Source: an uncultured Fidelibacterota bacterium
GTDB taxonomy: Bacteria; Fidelibacterota; Marinisomatia; SCGC-AAA003-L08; D37C17
Direction: 5' to 3'
Assembly (NCBI GenBank): GCA_913049525.1
Contig: CAJWYZ010000026.1
Span: 1-11,824 of the forward strand
Length of the DNA: 11,824 nucleotides
Position 1 is the stretch's first letter. The number at the start of each line of letters is the position of its first letter. The notes below the pieces were generated by a model. The model made no database searches. It was not told the DNA's origin and worked only from the letters and a program-made list of their open reading frames with translations. This document shows positions 1 through 6,632 of the stretch, piece after piece. Both the position numbers and the translations under genes were made by a program.

Positions 1-182
1 TGGCATCTGTTAAAGTCTTAGATATAAGAGGACGGGAACTGGCAGTTTTATCAAACCAGAATTATCAACCCGGATATTATTCTACCGCCTGGGATGCCTC
101 TGCTTATTCCAGTGGGGTATATTTTATTTCATTAAAGACCAATGGTACAACTATCACTCAAAAGATATTATTGCTTAAGTAA
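1..182 (+). CDS. C-terminal end of a secreted protein with a type IX secretion sorting domain (5' partial)
   Basis: The reading frame is open from base 3 to the TAA at 180-182, giving 59 residues of a protein whose start lies outside the window. The tail has the shape of the Por/type IX secretion C-terminal sorting domain: a V-x-V-L-D-I-R-G-R-E-L strand, then P-G-Y-Y-S-T-A-W-D-A, then S-S-G-V-Y-F-I-S-L and a final K-I-L-L-L-K. In known family members this beta-sandwich directs export across the outer membrane and is then removed or used for surface anchoring. What the passenger domain does cannot be said from this fragment. The domain points to an FCB-group host. No hairpin terminator directly follows the stop codon. 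Confidence 0.8.
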   Translation, partial: ASVKVLDIRGRELAVLSNQNYQPGYYSTAWDASAYSSGVYFISLKTNGTTITQKILLLK

Positions 183-344
183 AACATAATTTCTACTAAA
201 TTGTATGTTGTTGATTTAGGAATTTTAGTATAAATTTGGTCATTGGGAAGATAAGGAAAGAAATCACTTCTCTTGCATTTATTAAGATATAATTTATTAT
301 AGTTTCCATGGCAGCTTTTTTCCCTTCTGAGGTAACAATTTTGG
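183..344. other. AT-rich intergenic stretch with no recognised gene
   Basis: Between the secreted-protein tail and the tandem TATAAT boxes at 345-359 I see no coding frame with a ribosome binding site, no clear hairpin terminator and no repeat. With the putative small RNA and its terminator that follow, the gene-free stretch extends to 531. Confidence 0.5.
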
Positions 345-359
345 TATAATGCATATAAT
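345..359 (+). promoter_or_regulatory. Tandem TATAAT -10 boxes
   Basis: Two perfect TATAAT hexamers occur at 345-350 and 354-359. No good TTGACA-like -35 element sits 16-18 nt upstream of either; TTCTGA at 325-330 is the nearest partial match, and its spacing is poor. Either box would place a transcription start at about 357-368, just before the structured segment that ends in the terminator at 429-463. The match to a housekeeping -10 box is seen directly; promoter activity is inferred. Confidence 0.45.
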
Positions 360-361
360 AT

Positions 362-463
362 GGTCTTAGAGATAGAAATACTTCCCGCCTGGTGCTACTT
401 AGATGGCATGGGACGGCCAGGCTGGACAGGAACCCCTCGGTTTACCGGGGGGTTCCACTTTTT
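362..463 (+). ncRNA. Candidate small RNA or attenuated 5' leader (unidentified)
   Basis: A short, comparatively GC-rich block lies between the tandem -10 boxes and a strong intrinsic terminator, inside AT-rich flanks. GCCTGG (387-392) pairs perfectly with CCAGGC (417-422), and TGC (393-395) can pair with GCA (406-408) inside that stem. This is followed by the terminator hairpin. The predicted transcript is about 100 nt. It could be a free-standing small RNA or a leader controlling the aminotransferase that starts at 532. It lacks the conserved GGAAG-type apical motif of SRP RNA, and I could not match it to a riboswitch class I know. A 60-codon frame from ATG 360 crosses it, but that frame runs through the terminator and into the next gene, so I do not regard it as coding. 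Confidence 0.35.
429..463 (+). terminator. Strong intrinsic terminator (or attenuator) upstream of the aminotransferase gene
   Basis: GGAACCCC (429-436) pairs perfectly with GGGGTTCC (449-456). The inner bases CGG and CCG extend the stem, giving about 12 pairs with one G-U. ACTTTTT follows at 457-463. It lies about 70 nt before the aminotransferase start, so it either ends the small RNA or acts as an attenuator. Confidence 0.8.
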
Positions 464-531
464 AGTAATAAAGATTAGTTCTTTCAACAGAGTAAACTCA
501 ATTATTAACTTACAGGCTGTGCTAGATAGAT

Positions 532-1869
532 ATGAATTCTAAAAATAATATTTTTCCTCTAGATTCAGATTTTCTGAAAAAATGTCTCAATGATTGGGAA
601 GTTGATCTGACATATGTTAGTATCAGAGAATTAAACCGTTTGGTAGATGAACTTTCAGCGCATTTTGAGGTAGAATTTCTTCGGTTTGAATTTGGTGTTC
701 CCGGGTTACCACCAAATAAAATTGGTCCAGAAGAAGAGATTAGAATTCTTCAAGACAATCCACGAACTTCTTCAATATATCCACCTTTTGATGGAATCCC
801 TAGATTAAAGGTAGCTGCCGCAAATTTTATAAAAAAATTCCTAGATATTGATGTTCCGCCAAAATCATGTATCCCTACTGTAGGTGCCATGCATAGTGGA
901 TTTATTTGTCAAGCCATTGCGGGTCGAAAATGCCCAGAATCAAATACCATCCTCTATTTGGATCCAGGATTTCCTGTAAATAAACTGCAAACTAAATTTC
1001 TAGGTCTTCAGGAAAAATCAATTGATCTATTCGATTATCGTGGAGATGCGTTGATTAATAAAATTGAAGAGATTTTTTCAACAAGTAAAATTGGAGGACT
1101 CCTCTGGTCAAGTCCCAATAATCCCACATGGGTATGCCTTAAAGAAAGTGAATTAGAAGGCATCGGTAATCTCTTGACAAAATACGATGTGCTTGGCATT
1201 GAAGATGCCGCATATTTTGGCATGGATTATAGACAGGACTATAGCCAGCCAGGTGTGCCGCCCTTTATTCCAACCATCGCCAGGTACACAGATAATTATT
1301 TTTTAACTATTTCCAGTTCAAAAATATTTAGTTACGCTGGTCAGCGAATTGCAATGACGGTTATTTCTCCAAAGTTAATGGAGAAACGATATAAAAATCT
1401 TAGAAAATACTTTGATACTGAACGGATAGGACATGCTTTTGTACATGGGGGGATATATCCTACTACTGCTGGTGTGCCTCAAACCCCCCAGCATGCATTA
1501 GCTGCATTATTGGAAGCAGCTTCTAATGGTGAATATAACTTTTTGGATGAAGTAAAAGTGTATAGCCAATTGTCGTCTAAGATAAAAATCATTTTTCAAA
1601 AGTATGATTTTAAATTAGTTTATGATGAAGATATGGGTGAGCCAATTAGTGATGGTTTCTATTTCACTATTTCTCGCAAGGGGATGACCGGTGCTGAATT
1701 ATTGTTCCAAATGCTACGTTATGGGATGGCAGGGATTCCACTTAGTACAACCGGTTCAACAAAAGAAGGAATACGTATCTGTGTTTCCCTCATCCGTGAT
1801 TCTCAACTTGACGAAATGGAAGATCGTCTGTCTGCATTAAATCACCAACTCCAGCCCAATCCTGTTTAA
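532..1869 (+). CDS. Class I/II PLP-dependent aminotransferase
   Basis: This 445-residue protein is a fold-type I pyridoxal-phosphate aminotransferase. Recognisable sites are S-S-P-N-N-P-T at 193-199 (cofactor/substrate asparagine), the I-E-D-A-A-Y stretch at 223-228 with D225 and Y228 in the usual cofactor-contact positions, the Schiff-base lysine K264 in S-S-S-K, R272 shortly after it, and R415 in G-I-R-I as the likely carboxylate-binding arginine. Length is typical. The amino-acid substrate cannot be fixed from sequence. ATG 532 is the first start after an in-frame TAG at 523, and there is no well-placed Shine-Dalgarno sequence. The adjacent Lrp-type regulator and glutamine synthetase suggest a role in amino-group transfer or nitrogen metabolism. 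A terminator-bearing leader lies just upstream, so expression may be controlled by attenuation (inference). Confidence 0.9.
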   Translation: MNSKNNIFPLDSDFLKKCLNDWEVDLTYVSIRELNRLVDELSAHFEVEFLRFEFGVPGLPPNKIGPEEEIRILQDNPRTSSIYPPFDGIPRLKVAAANFIKKFLDIDVPPKSCIPTVGAMHSGFICQAIAGRKCPESNTILYLDPGFPVNKLQTKFLGLQEKSIDLFDYRGDALINKIEEIFSTSKIGGLLWSSPNNPTWVCLKESELEGIGNLLTKYDVLGIEDAAYFGMDYRQDYSQPGVPPFIPTIARYTDNYFLTISSSKIFSYAGQRIAMTVISPKLMEKRYKNLRKYFDTERIGHAFVHGGIYPTTAGVPQTPQHALAALLEAASNGEYNFLDEVKVYSQLSSKIKIIFQKYDFKLVYDEDMGEPISDGFYFTISRKGMTGAELLFQMLRYGMAGIPLSTTGSTKEGIRICVSLIRDSQLDEMEDRLSALNHQLQPNPV

Positions 1870-1907
1870 TCTATTACTATAGTTTTTTATAAATAATTTC
1901 GTAAGTC

Positions 1908-1919
1908 GGTAAAATTACC
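1908..1919. promoter_or_regulatory. Possible regulator operator, inverted repeat GGTAA-AA-TTACC
   Basis: A perfect 5-bp inverted repeat with a 2-nt spacer lies between the aminotransferase and the Lrp-type gene. The same GTAA/TTAC dyad recurs without a spacer at 2543-2550, before glutamine synthetase. Lrp-family proteins often bind upstream of their own gene, so this is a plausible but unproven binding site. Short AT-rich palindromes arise easily by chance. Confidence 0.2.
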
Positions 1920-2041
1920 ATATCCCCTATTTATTACTGCCCAAACTGCCCCAATTAGACTAATCCTTAAATAATTAATAATAAATTAAAAAATACTAAT
2001 ATATTGTTGCATGCATAGCATATAACATAATAATATTAGGT

Positions 2042-2530
2042 ATGTCTTCAATGGTAAATATAGCAGAAAATGATGTAGTCTCTCTAGATCAGGTGGATCG
2101 GGATATCCTGGAATTCCTTCAAAAAGATGGTCGATCAAGTGCAAGTTTTATAGCGGATAAAATCAAAATGTCTGTTCCTGCTGTGGCAGACAGAATAAAA
2201 AAATTACAAGAGTCAGATGTTATTAAAGGGTTCACTACTATGTTGAACCATAGAAAGGTTGGGTTAGATGTATCCGCATTTATCACCGTAATTTCAGAAT
2301 CATCCAGCCATTATAGTGATGTGGTAAGGGAGACCAATAATAGCCCCGAAATCATACAATGTTTTACCACAACCGGAAACGGATCGCATGTACTTTTAGC
2401 GTTAGTGGAAAATACACATAGTCTTGAAAAGTTATTACGTAAAATTCAGAGTTGGCCTGGTGTAATGCGTACGGAAACTCAGATTATTTTATCGTCCTAT
2501 AAAGGAATTAATGCAGTGCTGATTCCTTAA
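2042..2530 (+). CDS. Lrp/AsnC family transcriptional regulator
   Basis: The 162-residue protein has the two-part Lrp/AsnC layout. Residues about 15-62 form the AsnC-type helix-turn-helix (L-D-x-x-D-R-D-I-L, then S-V-P-A-V-A-D-R-I-K-K-L as recognition helix). Residues about 65-150 form the RAM effector/oligomerisation domain. In classical members the RAM domain carries a T-G-D-Y-D-type effector loop. Here the equivalent is T-T-G-N-G-S-H-V-L-L, so the second acidic residue is missing and effector specificity may differ. ATG 2042 is only 1 nt from TTAGG (2036-2040). The in-frame ATG at 2051 has AGG about 10 nt upstream and could be the true start. Glutamine synthetase begins 57 nt downstream without an intervening terminator, so the two are probably co-transcribed and the regulator probably controls nitrogen assimilation genes (inference). 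Confidence 0.9.
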   Translation: MSSMVNIAENDVVSLDQVDRDILEFLQKDGRSSASFIADKIKMSVPAVADRIKKLQESDVIKGFTTMLNHRKVGLDVSAFITVISESSSHYSDVVRETNNSPEIIQCFTTTGNGSHVLLALVENTHSLEKLLRKIQSWPGVMRTETQIILSSYKGINAVLIP

Positions 2531-2542
2531 AACAATTTTGAT

Positions 2543-2550
2543 GTAATTAC
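2543..2550. promoter_or_regulatory. Possible operator, palindrome GTAATTAC before glutamine synthetase
   Basis: A perfect 8-bp palindrome sits 37 nt before the glutamine synthetase start, in the gap after the Lrp-type gene. It shares the TTACC half-site with the inverted repeat at 1908-1919. A role as binding site for the neighbouring regulator is a guess. Confidence 0.18.
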
Positions 2551-2577
2551 CGTTAAATAATAAGATAATAAAAAAAA

Positions 2578-2583
2578 GGAGAG
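2578..2583 (+). promoter_or_regulatory. Shine-Dalgarno sequence of glutamine synthetase
   Basis: GGAGAG follows an A-rich run, and its GGAG core (2578-2581) is 6 nt from ATG 2588. It is the clearest ribosome binding site in the window before a conventional start, and it shows that the host uses GGAG-type signals. That matters for the ATT starts proposed elsewhere. Confidence 0.7.
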
Positions 2584-2587
2584 TAGA

Positions 2588-3652
2588 ATGGGAAGAATTA
2601 AAGCAGAATATATTTGGATAGATGGTCATAAGCCAACTGCAAAATTACGGTCAAAAACTAAAATATTTGATGGGCCCGTAAATTCTATAAGTGACCTGCC
2701 AATTTGGGGATTTGATGGATCCAGTACTATGCAGGCTGATGGAAATGATAGCGACTGTGAACTTATGCCCGTTTATTTTGCACCAGATCCTATTCGAGGT
2801 GGTGACAATATTTTGGTTATGTGTGAGGTTAATAATGCGGATGGTACTCCCCATAAAACCAACACACGAGCGCAACTGAGAAAAGTGCATGAAAAATATA
2901 AAGATCAAGAAGCATGGTTTGGCATTGAGCAGGAATATACCTTCTTTCAAGGACGTAATCCATTAGGTTGGCCTGAAGGTGGATATCCAGCTCCTCAAGG
3001 TCCATTTTATTGTGGTGTAGGTGCAGATGAAGTTTATGGACGTGAAATTGTTGAAGAGCATATGGAAGCATGTATGAAAGCGGGACTCATGATGTCAGGC
3101 ATAAATGCCGAAGTGATGCCCGGTCAATGGGAATTCCAGGTTGGTCCATTGGGTCCTCTAGATGTGTCAGATGAGTTATGGATTGCCCGTTGGTTACTTT
3201 ATCGCATAGGTGAGGATTTTGGTGTAAATGCTACCTTGCATCCAAAGCCTGTAAAGGGAGATTGGAACGGTGCTGGTGCACATACCAATTTTAGTACAAG
3301 AGCAATGCGTGAAGACGGCGGAATAAAAGTTATTGAAGATGCATGTGAAAAATTAAAGAAAACACACAAACGTCATATGGGTATCTATGGTGCCCATAAT
3401 GAAGAACGGCTCACTGGACTCCATGAAACTTGTAGTATTCATGAGTTCAGATATGGTGTAAGTGATAGAGGAGCCTCTATTCGTATCCCCATGGCAACGG
3501 CAAATGATGGTAAAGGGTATTTAGAAGATCGTCGTCCATCTGCTAATATGGACCCCTATCAGGTTTGCACAGCAATGGTGGCTACTATTTGTGGGGATTC
3601 TGACTCAACTGTAGAAGATGAACCAGAGATGGTTTCCGAATTAGTGAGTTAA
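2588..3652 (+). CDS. glnII: Glutamine synthetase, type II (eukaryotic-like GSII)
   Basis: This enzyme makes glutamine from glutamate, ammonia and ATP in the cytoplasm. The 354-residue length and motifs fit GSII rather than the longer bacterial GSI or GSIII. W-G-F-D-G-S-S-T is at 40-47 in the beta-grasp domain. In the catalytic domain are G-I-E-Q-E-Y at 112-117 (metal-binding glutamates 114 and 116), N-A-E-V-M-P-G-Q-W-E-F-Q at 173-184 (E175 and E182), N-G-A-G-A-H-T-N at 227-234 with H232, R-G-A-S-I-R-I-P at 294-301, and E-D-R-R-P at 313-317. All key residues appear intact, so it should be active. The start has a strong GGAG signal. It follows an Lrp-type regulator by 57 nt and is closed by a bidirectional terminator. 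GSII is typical of eukaryotes but also occurs in some bacteria; I call the class firmly and the symbol tentatively. Confidence 0.93.
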   Translation: MGRIKAEYIWIDGHKPTAKLRSKTKIFDGPVNSISDLPIWGFDGSSTMQADGNDSDCELMPVYFAPDPIRGGDNILVMCEVNNADGTPHKTNTRAQLRKVHEKYKDQEAWFGIEQEYTFFQGRNPLGWPEGGYPAPQGPFYCGVGADEVYGREIVEEHMEACMKAGLMMSGINAEVMPGQWEFQVGPLGPLDVSDELWIARWLLYRIGEDFGVNATLHPKPVKGDWNGAGAHTNFSTRAMREDGGIKVIEDACEKLKKTHKRHMGIYGAHNEERLTGLHETCSIHEFRYGVSDRGASIRIPMATANDGKGYLEDRRPSANMDPYQVCTAMVATICGDSDSTVEDEPEMVSELVS

Positions 3653-3673
3653 AAAAACTACCTTCCTCCTCCG

Positions 3674-3711
3674 TAAAGGGATGCGTTACTTAATTTGACA
3701 CAATCCCTTTA
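3674..3711. repeat. Inverted repeat (9-bp stem, 20-nt loop) after glutamine synthetase
   Basis: TAAAGGGAT (3674-3682) is the exact reverse complement of ATCCCTTTA (3703-3711). It lies immediately before the terminator hairpin. No T-run follows on the + strand, so it is probably not a terminator itself. It may be a 3'-end stabilising stem or a remnant. Confidence 0.4.
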
Positions 3712-3717
3712 GCAAAT

Positions 3718-3752
3718 AAAAACTCCCGGGAATAGGGCTCCCGGGAGTTTTT
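3718..3752. terminator. Bidirectional intrinsic terminator between glutamine synthetase and arsC
   Basis: A perfect stem of 13 pairs joins AAAAACTCCCGGG (3718-3730) to CCCGGGAGTTTTT (3740-3752), with an additional A-T pair at the loop. On the + strand the stem runs into TTTTTGTTT, and on the - strand into TTTTTATTT, so it can end both the rightward glutamine synthetase transcript and the leftward arsC transcript. Confidence 0.9.
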
Positions 3753-3774
3753 GTTTACAGTTTTATTCCTTTAT

Positions 3775-4185
3775 TTACATATATTCCTTATTTAATTTTT
3801 CCACCCATGCCCCTATTTCATCCCGTACTTGCCGATAAACCGTAATGATTTTATGATGATTTCCAATTGCTTTTGCAGGGTCATTAAATCCATAATGGAT
3901 CATGTGGATAAATTCCCCCGTGAATAAAGGGCAGGATTCCCGCGCATTATCACAGACAGTGGCAACGATGTCAAAATTATCATCTAGGTATTTATTTACT
4001 GATTCTGGTATATGGTGAGAAATATCAATATCAATATCTTCCATGACTTTTACTGCAAAAGGGTTTACCTTTGTCTCTGGTTTGGTTCCTGCACTGAAAG
4101 CTTGCCAACCCATTTTATGGGCAAGTCCCTCTGCCATTTGAGAACGGCAGGAGTTGCCAGTGCATAAAAATAAAATCTTTTTCAT
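3775..4185 (-). CDS. arsC: Arsenate reductase, thioredoxin-coupled type (low-molecular-weight phosphatase fold)
   Basis: The 136-residue protein begins with the phosphatase P-loop C-T-G-N-S-C-R (C8 nucleophile, R14) and carries C78 and C85 in C-D-N-A-R-E-S-C-P. That C-x6-C pair characterises thioredoxin-linked ArsC enzymes, which pass a disulfide from C8 through these cysteines while reducing arsenate to arsenite. D102-P103 is the general-acid D-P pair of the fold. All catalytic elements are present. A tyrosine phosphatase role is possible, but the cysteine pair favours ArsC. No arsenite pump or ArsR regulator is visible nearby, so this may be a stand-alone detoxification gene. The start abuts an AAGGA sequence. 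A possible promoter lies at 4230-4258 on the same strand, and the gene ends just before the shared terminator. Confidence 0.87.
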   Translation of the reverse strand: MKKILFLCTGNSCRSQMAEGLAHKMGWQAFSAGTKPETKVNPFAVKVMEDIDIDISHHIPESVNKYLDDNFDIVATVCDNARESCPLFTGEFIHMIHYGFNDPAKAIGNHHKIITVYRQVRDEIGAWVEKLNKEYM

Positions 4186-4229
4186 TCCTTTTCTTTTCTC
4201 TCAATAATTTAGAACTGATTACTATAATC

Positions 4230-4258
4230 TATTAACTAAAGACTATTTCTATTTTCAA
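4230..4258 (-). promoter_or_regulatory. Possible promoter for arsC in the divergent intergenic region
   Basis: On the - strand, TTGAAA (4258-4253) and TTAATA (4235-4230) are separated by 17 nt, a reasonable match to a housekeeping promoter. The start would fall roughly 35 nt upstream of the arsC coding start. On the + strand a TATAAT at 4223-4228 could serve the divergent DUF523 gene, but it lacks a good -35 box. Confidence 0.35.
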
Positions 4259-4278
4259 ACTTAGGCTTAAATTTCATC

Positions 4279-4755
4279 ATGAAGAAAAAGGTTTTGATCA
4301 GTGCCTGCTTATTGGGGAAAAACTGCCGCTATAATGGTGGACATTCTAAATTAACTGAGTTAGAGGAAATAGATATGGAATGGATTTCTGTTTGTCCTGA
4401 AGAATCGGGTGGATTGGGCACACCTCGACCCTCTGCAGAAATGCAGGAAAATGCTGAAACCATCCTAAATGGCAAAGGGAAGATAATAACTAATAAGGGA
4501 AAAGATGTTACAGCAGAATTTATTCAAGGGGCGGAAAAATCTTTACAATTGGGATTAGAGGCTGAAGTGAAATTTGCTGTGTTGAAATCAAAAAGTCCAT
4601 CCTGTGGAATTGGTAAAATATATGACAGTTCATTCACAAAAACATTAAAATCTGGTAATGGAATCTTTGCCCATTTATGCCATGAAAATGACATCACCTG
4701 CATTTCTTCAGATAATACTAGTCAAATAAAAAAGACCTTAGCAAAACTCAAATAG
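4279..4755 (+). CDS. DUF523 family protein (YbbK-like)
   Basis: This 158-residue protein shows the DUF523 signature throughout: S-A-C-L-L-G at 8-13, C16-R-Y shortly after, C-P-E-E at 39-42, G-L-G-T-P-R-P-S-A-E at 45-54, K-D-V-T at 75-78, K-S-P-S-C-G at 105-110 and I-Y-D-S-S-F at 114-119. The conserved cysteines (C10, C16, C39, C109) suggest metal binding or a thiol function, but no function is established that I can state. It is probably cytoplasmic. It is transcribed divergently from arsC across a 93-nt gap. The only upstream TTAGG (4261-4265) is 13 nt from the ATG, so the ribosome signal is weak. It heads the co-directional run that includes the permease and gpmI. Confidence 0.88.
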   Translation: MKKKVLISACLLGKNCRYNGGHSKLTELEEIDMEWISVCPEESGGLGTPRPSAEMQENAETILNGKGKIITNKGKDVTAEFIQGAEKSLQLGLEAEVKFAVLKSKSPSCGIGKIYDSSFTKTLKSGNGIFAHLCHENDITCISSDNTSQIKKTLAKLK

Positions 4756-4788
4756 TCTTACTTTTCCACCTCGTTTGTAAAGCCAATT

Positions 4789-4805
4789 AGGGAGAATAAA
4801 TTATT
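4789..4805 (+). promoter_or_regulatory. Shine-Dalgarno plus probable ATT start of the SLC13 permease
   Basis: AGGGAG (4789-4794) contains a GGAG core whose end is 8 nt before ATT 4803-4805. A second ATT at 4800 is 5 nt away. The codons from 4803 to 4844 are all sense and encode a hydrophobic stretch that completes the first membrane helix of the permease. An in-frame TAA at 4797-4799 bars any earlier start, and no ATG, GTG or TTG occurs in frame before 4845. Confidence 0.6.
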
Positions 4806-4844
4806 ACAATTGATGGTATAATACTTATTTCGGTATTACTGGTA

Positions 4845-6617
4845 ATGGTTGTCTTTTTTGTTATGGAAATACTACCTATTGAGGTAACTGCAATGGGTGC
4901 AATTGGCCTTTTACTTCTATTTGATGTTCTAAGTTGGCAGGAGGCAATCAGTGGATTTAGTAATCCTGCAGTGATAACAATAGGAGCTATTTTTATCATG
5001 AGTCGCGCCTTGGTAAAAACAGGATTCTTGGAGGTATTCGCCGATTTCCTTGCAAAAAAAGGGGGCAATCAAAAATGGCTTACTATATTCATTTTTCTAC
5101 TTACCGTGTCCATCATTTCAGGATTTATTAATAATACCGCTGCTGTTGCAATATTTATTCCGCTAGCTATTGATCTCTGCCAAAGATTTCGTATTAGTCC
5201 AACCAAAATTTTACTTCCATTATCTTACGCTGCAATATTCGGGGGTACCCTGACTCTAATTGGTACATCTACAAACTTAATTGTAAGTTCAGTTATGGAA
5301 GAATTTAATATGACTCCATTTTCAATGTTTGAGTTTACAAAATTAGGAGTAATATTTTTGGTGTTAGGTACCCTCTATAATTTGATAATATCTAAGTGGT
5401 TTATGCCTTCAAGATCCATTATTTCTTCCCTAACCCGAAAGTATCATATGGGTAGTTTTTTAACAGAATTTAAAATAGGTGAAGATTCTCCCCTAATTGG
5501 TCGTTCTTATGGGGAAATGGAGATAGCGCAAAACTATAATCTCCAAGTTTATAAAATCATTCGTGATTCAAAAAATATTCGGTTTAATCTACACAATATA
5601 ATTATTCATAAAGATGATATATTTCTGGTACAAATTAATGTGAAAGAAATGTTAAAATTTAAGGATGATATGAAAGTACTCCTTTTATCTGATGTGAAAA
5701 TGAATCAGGCAGAATTATCAGGGAAAAATCATGTTATTGTTGAAGGAATTGTATCTCAACAATCTGCATTAATAGGTAAAACGTTACAAGAATTAGATTT
5801 TAGAAGTAGATTTGGATCATTTGTATTAGCTGTAAAGAGACAGAGGGAATTACTGCGGAATAAGATTGCTCATATTCGTTTGAAGTTTTCTGACACCCTA
5901 TTAATTATGGTACCAAAAGAACGGTTAGATATTCTTCGAACCAGCAATGATTTAATTGTACTGGAAGAATTAGATATCCATCTTAGGTATGAGCGTTATT
6001 GGTGGTTTTCAATATTGGTTATTCCTGCTGTAATGTTACTGGCAACCTTTGGTGTAATCCCCATTGTAAAAGGAGCGGTTCTAGGGGCCATTCTACTGCT
6101 GGTCTTGCGATCGCTTTCCATCCAGGATGCCTATGAGTCCATCAGCTGGTCGGTTATTTTTCTCATTGCATCACTTATCCCTCTTGGTACCGCTATTCAT
6201 AACACAAACTTGGATAAGAATATTGGAGATTTGATTTATGTTTTGGGTGCACTTATCGGTGGTGTAGACAATGTCAATCCCATAATTATCTTGGCAGTGT
6301 TATATGGTGTTACTTTTATATTGTCTGCTTTTGTTTCCAATGCGGCAGTGGCAGTGATGTTAACACCTATTGGAATTTTGTTAGCATCACTAATTGGTGA
6401 TAATGGTATAGACTCCCGACCTTTTCTTGTCGCTATCTGCTTTGGGGCATCCTGTAGTTTTATGACTCCCATGGGGTATCAAACTAATATGATGGTTTAC
6501 GGTCCGGGACAGTATCGATTAAAAGATTTCTTCCAGATGGGAATTCCCCTTACTATAATATTCTGGTTAGCGGCAGTGTACTGGATTCCAAAGTTTTGGC
6601 CATTTCAATATTATTAA
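4845..6617 (+). CDS. SLC13/DASS-family anion permease with two RCK_C (TrkA-C) domains
   Basis: This inner-membrane transporter probably carries an anion such as sulfate or a di/tricarboxylate with sodium; the substrate is not readable. The N-terminal membrane half has S-N-P-A-V-I-T-I at 39-46, N-N-T-A-A-V at 96-101 and the G-T-S-T-N-L signature at 140-145. Residues about 204-285 and 290-372 look like two cytoplasmic TrkA-C domains. The second membrane half repeats the pattern with S-N-A-A-V-A-V at 498-504 and T-P-M-G-Y-Q-T-N at 541-548. The total of 590 residues is normal for this architecture. Coordinates use the first conventional start, but that ATG lies inside membrane helix 1 and has no ribosome site. 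Fourteen further in-frame codons (I-T-I-D-G-I-I and onward) back to ATT 4803, preceded by AGGGAG, restore the usual family N-terminus. I think translation starts there. The stop overlaps the weak ribosome site of gpmI. Confidence 0.9.
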   Translation: MVVFFVMEILPIEVTAMGAIGLLLLFDVLSWQEAISGFSNPAVITIGAIFIMSRALVKTGFLEVFADFLAKKGGNQKWLTIFIFLLTVSIISGFINNTAAVAIFIPLAIDLCQRFRISPTKILLPLSYAAIFGGTLTLIGTSTNLIVSSVMEEFNMTPFSMFEFTKLGVIFLVLGTLYNLIISKWFMPSRSIISSLTRKYHMGSFLTEFKIGEDSPLIGRSYGEMEIAQNYNLQVYKIIRDSKNIRFNLHNIIIHKDDIFLVQINVKEMLKFKDDMKVLLLSDVKMNQAELSGKNHVIVEGIVSQQSALIGKTLQELDFRSRFGSFVLAVKRQRELLRNKIAHIRLKFSDTLLIMVPKERLDILRTSNDLIVLEELDIHLRYERYWWFSILVIPAVMLLATFGVIPIVKGAVLGAILLLVLRSLSIQDAYESISWSVIFLIASLIPLGTAIHNTNLDKNIGDLIYVLGALIGGVDNVNPIIILAVLYGVTFILSAFVSNAAVAVMLTPIGILLASLIGDNGIDSRPFLVAICFGASCSFMTPMGYQTNMMVYGPGQYRLKDFFQMGIPLTIIFWLAAVYWIPKFWPFQYY

Positions 6618-6632
6618 AAGAGCTATTAAATA

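Noticed and set aside
362..463. Possible SRP RNA, ZTP riboswitch or glutamine riboswitch
   Set aside because: The length suits SRP RNA, and CCGCCTGG resembles part of a ZTP aptamer. However, the conserved GGAAG-type SRP loop, the 5' half of the ZTP aptamer and the glnA-type core are all absent.
360..542. A 60-codon frame starting at ATG 360
   Set aside because: It reads through the terminator hairpin and overlaps the aminotransferase start in another frame, has no ribosome site, and lacks any run of one amino acid's codons that would mark a leader peptide.
2008..2015. TGCATGCA palindrome upstream of the Lrp-type gene
   Set aside because: It is a single short palindrome with no second copy in the window, not enough to propose an operator; -35/-10 spacing around it also does not fit a clear promoter.
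2651..3071. Antisense and alternative-frame open frames inside glutamine synthetase
   Set aside because: They are shadows of a fully intact enzyme gene with no start signals or recognisable domains of their own.
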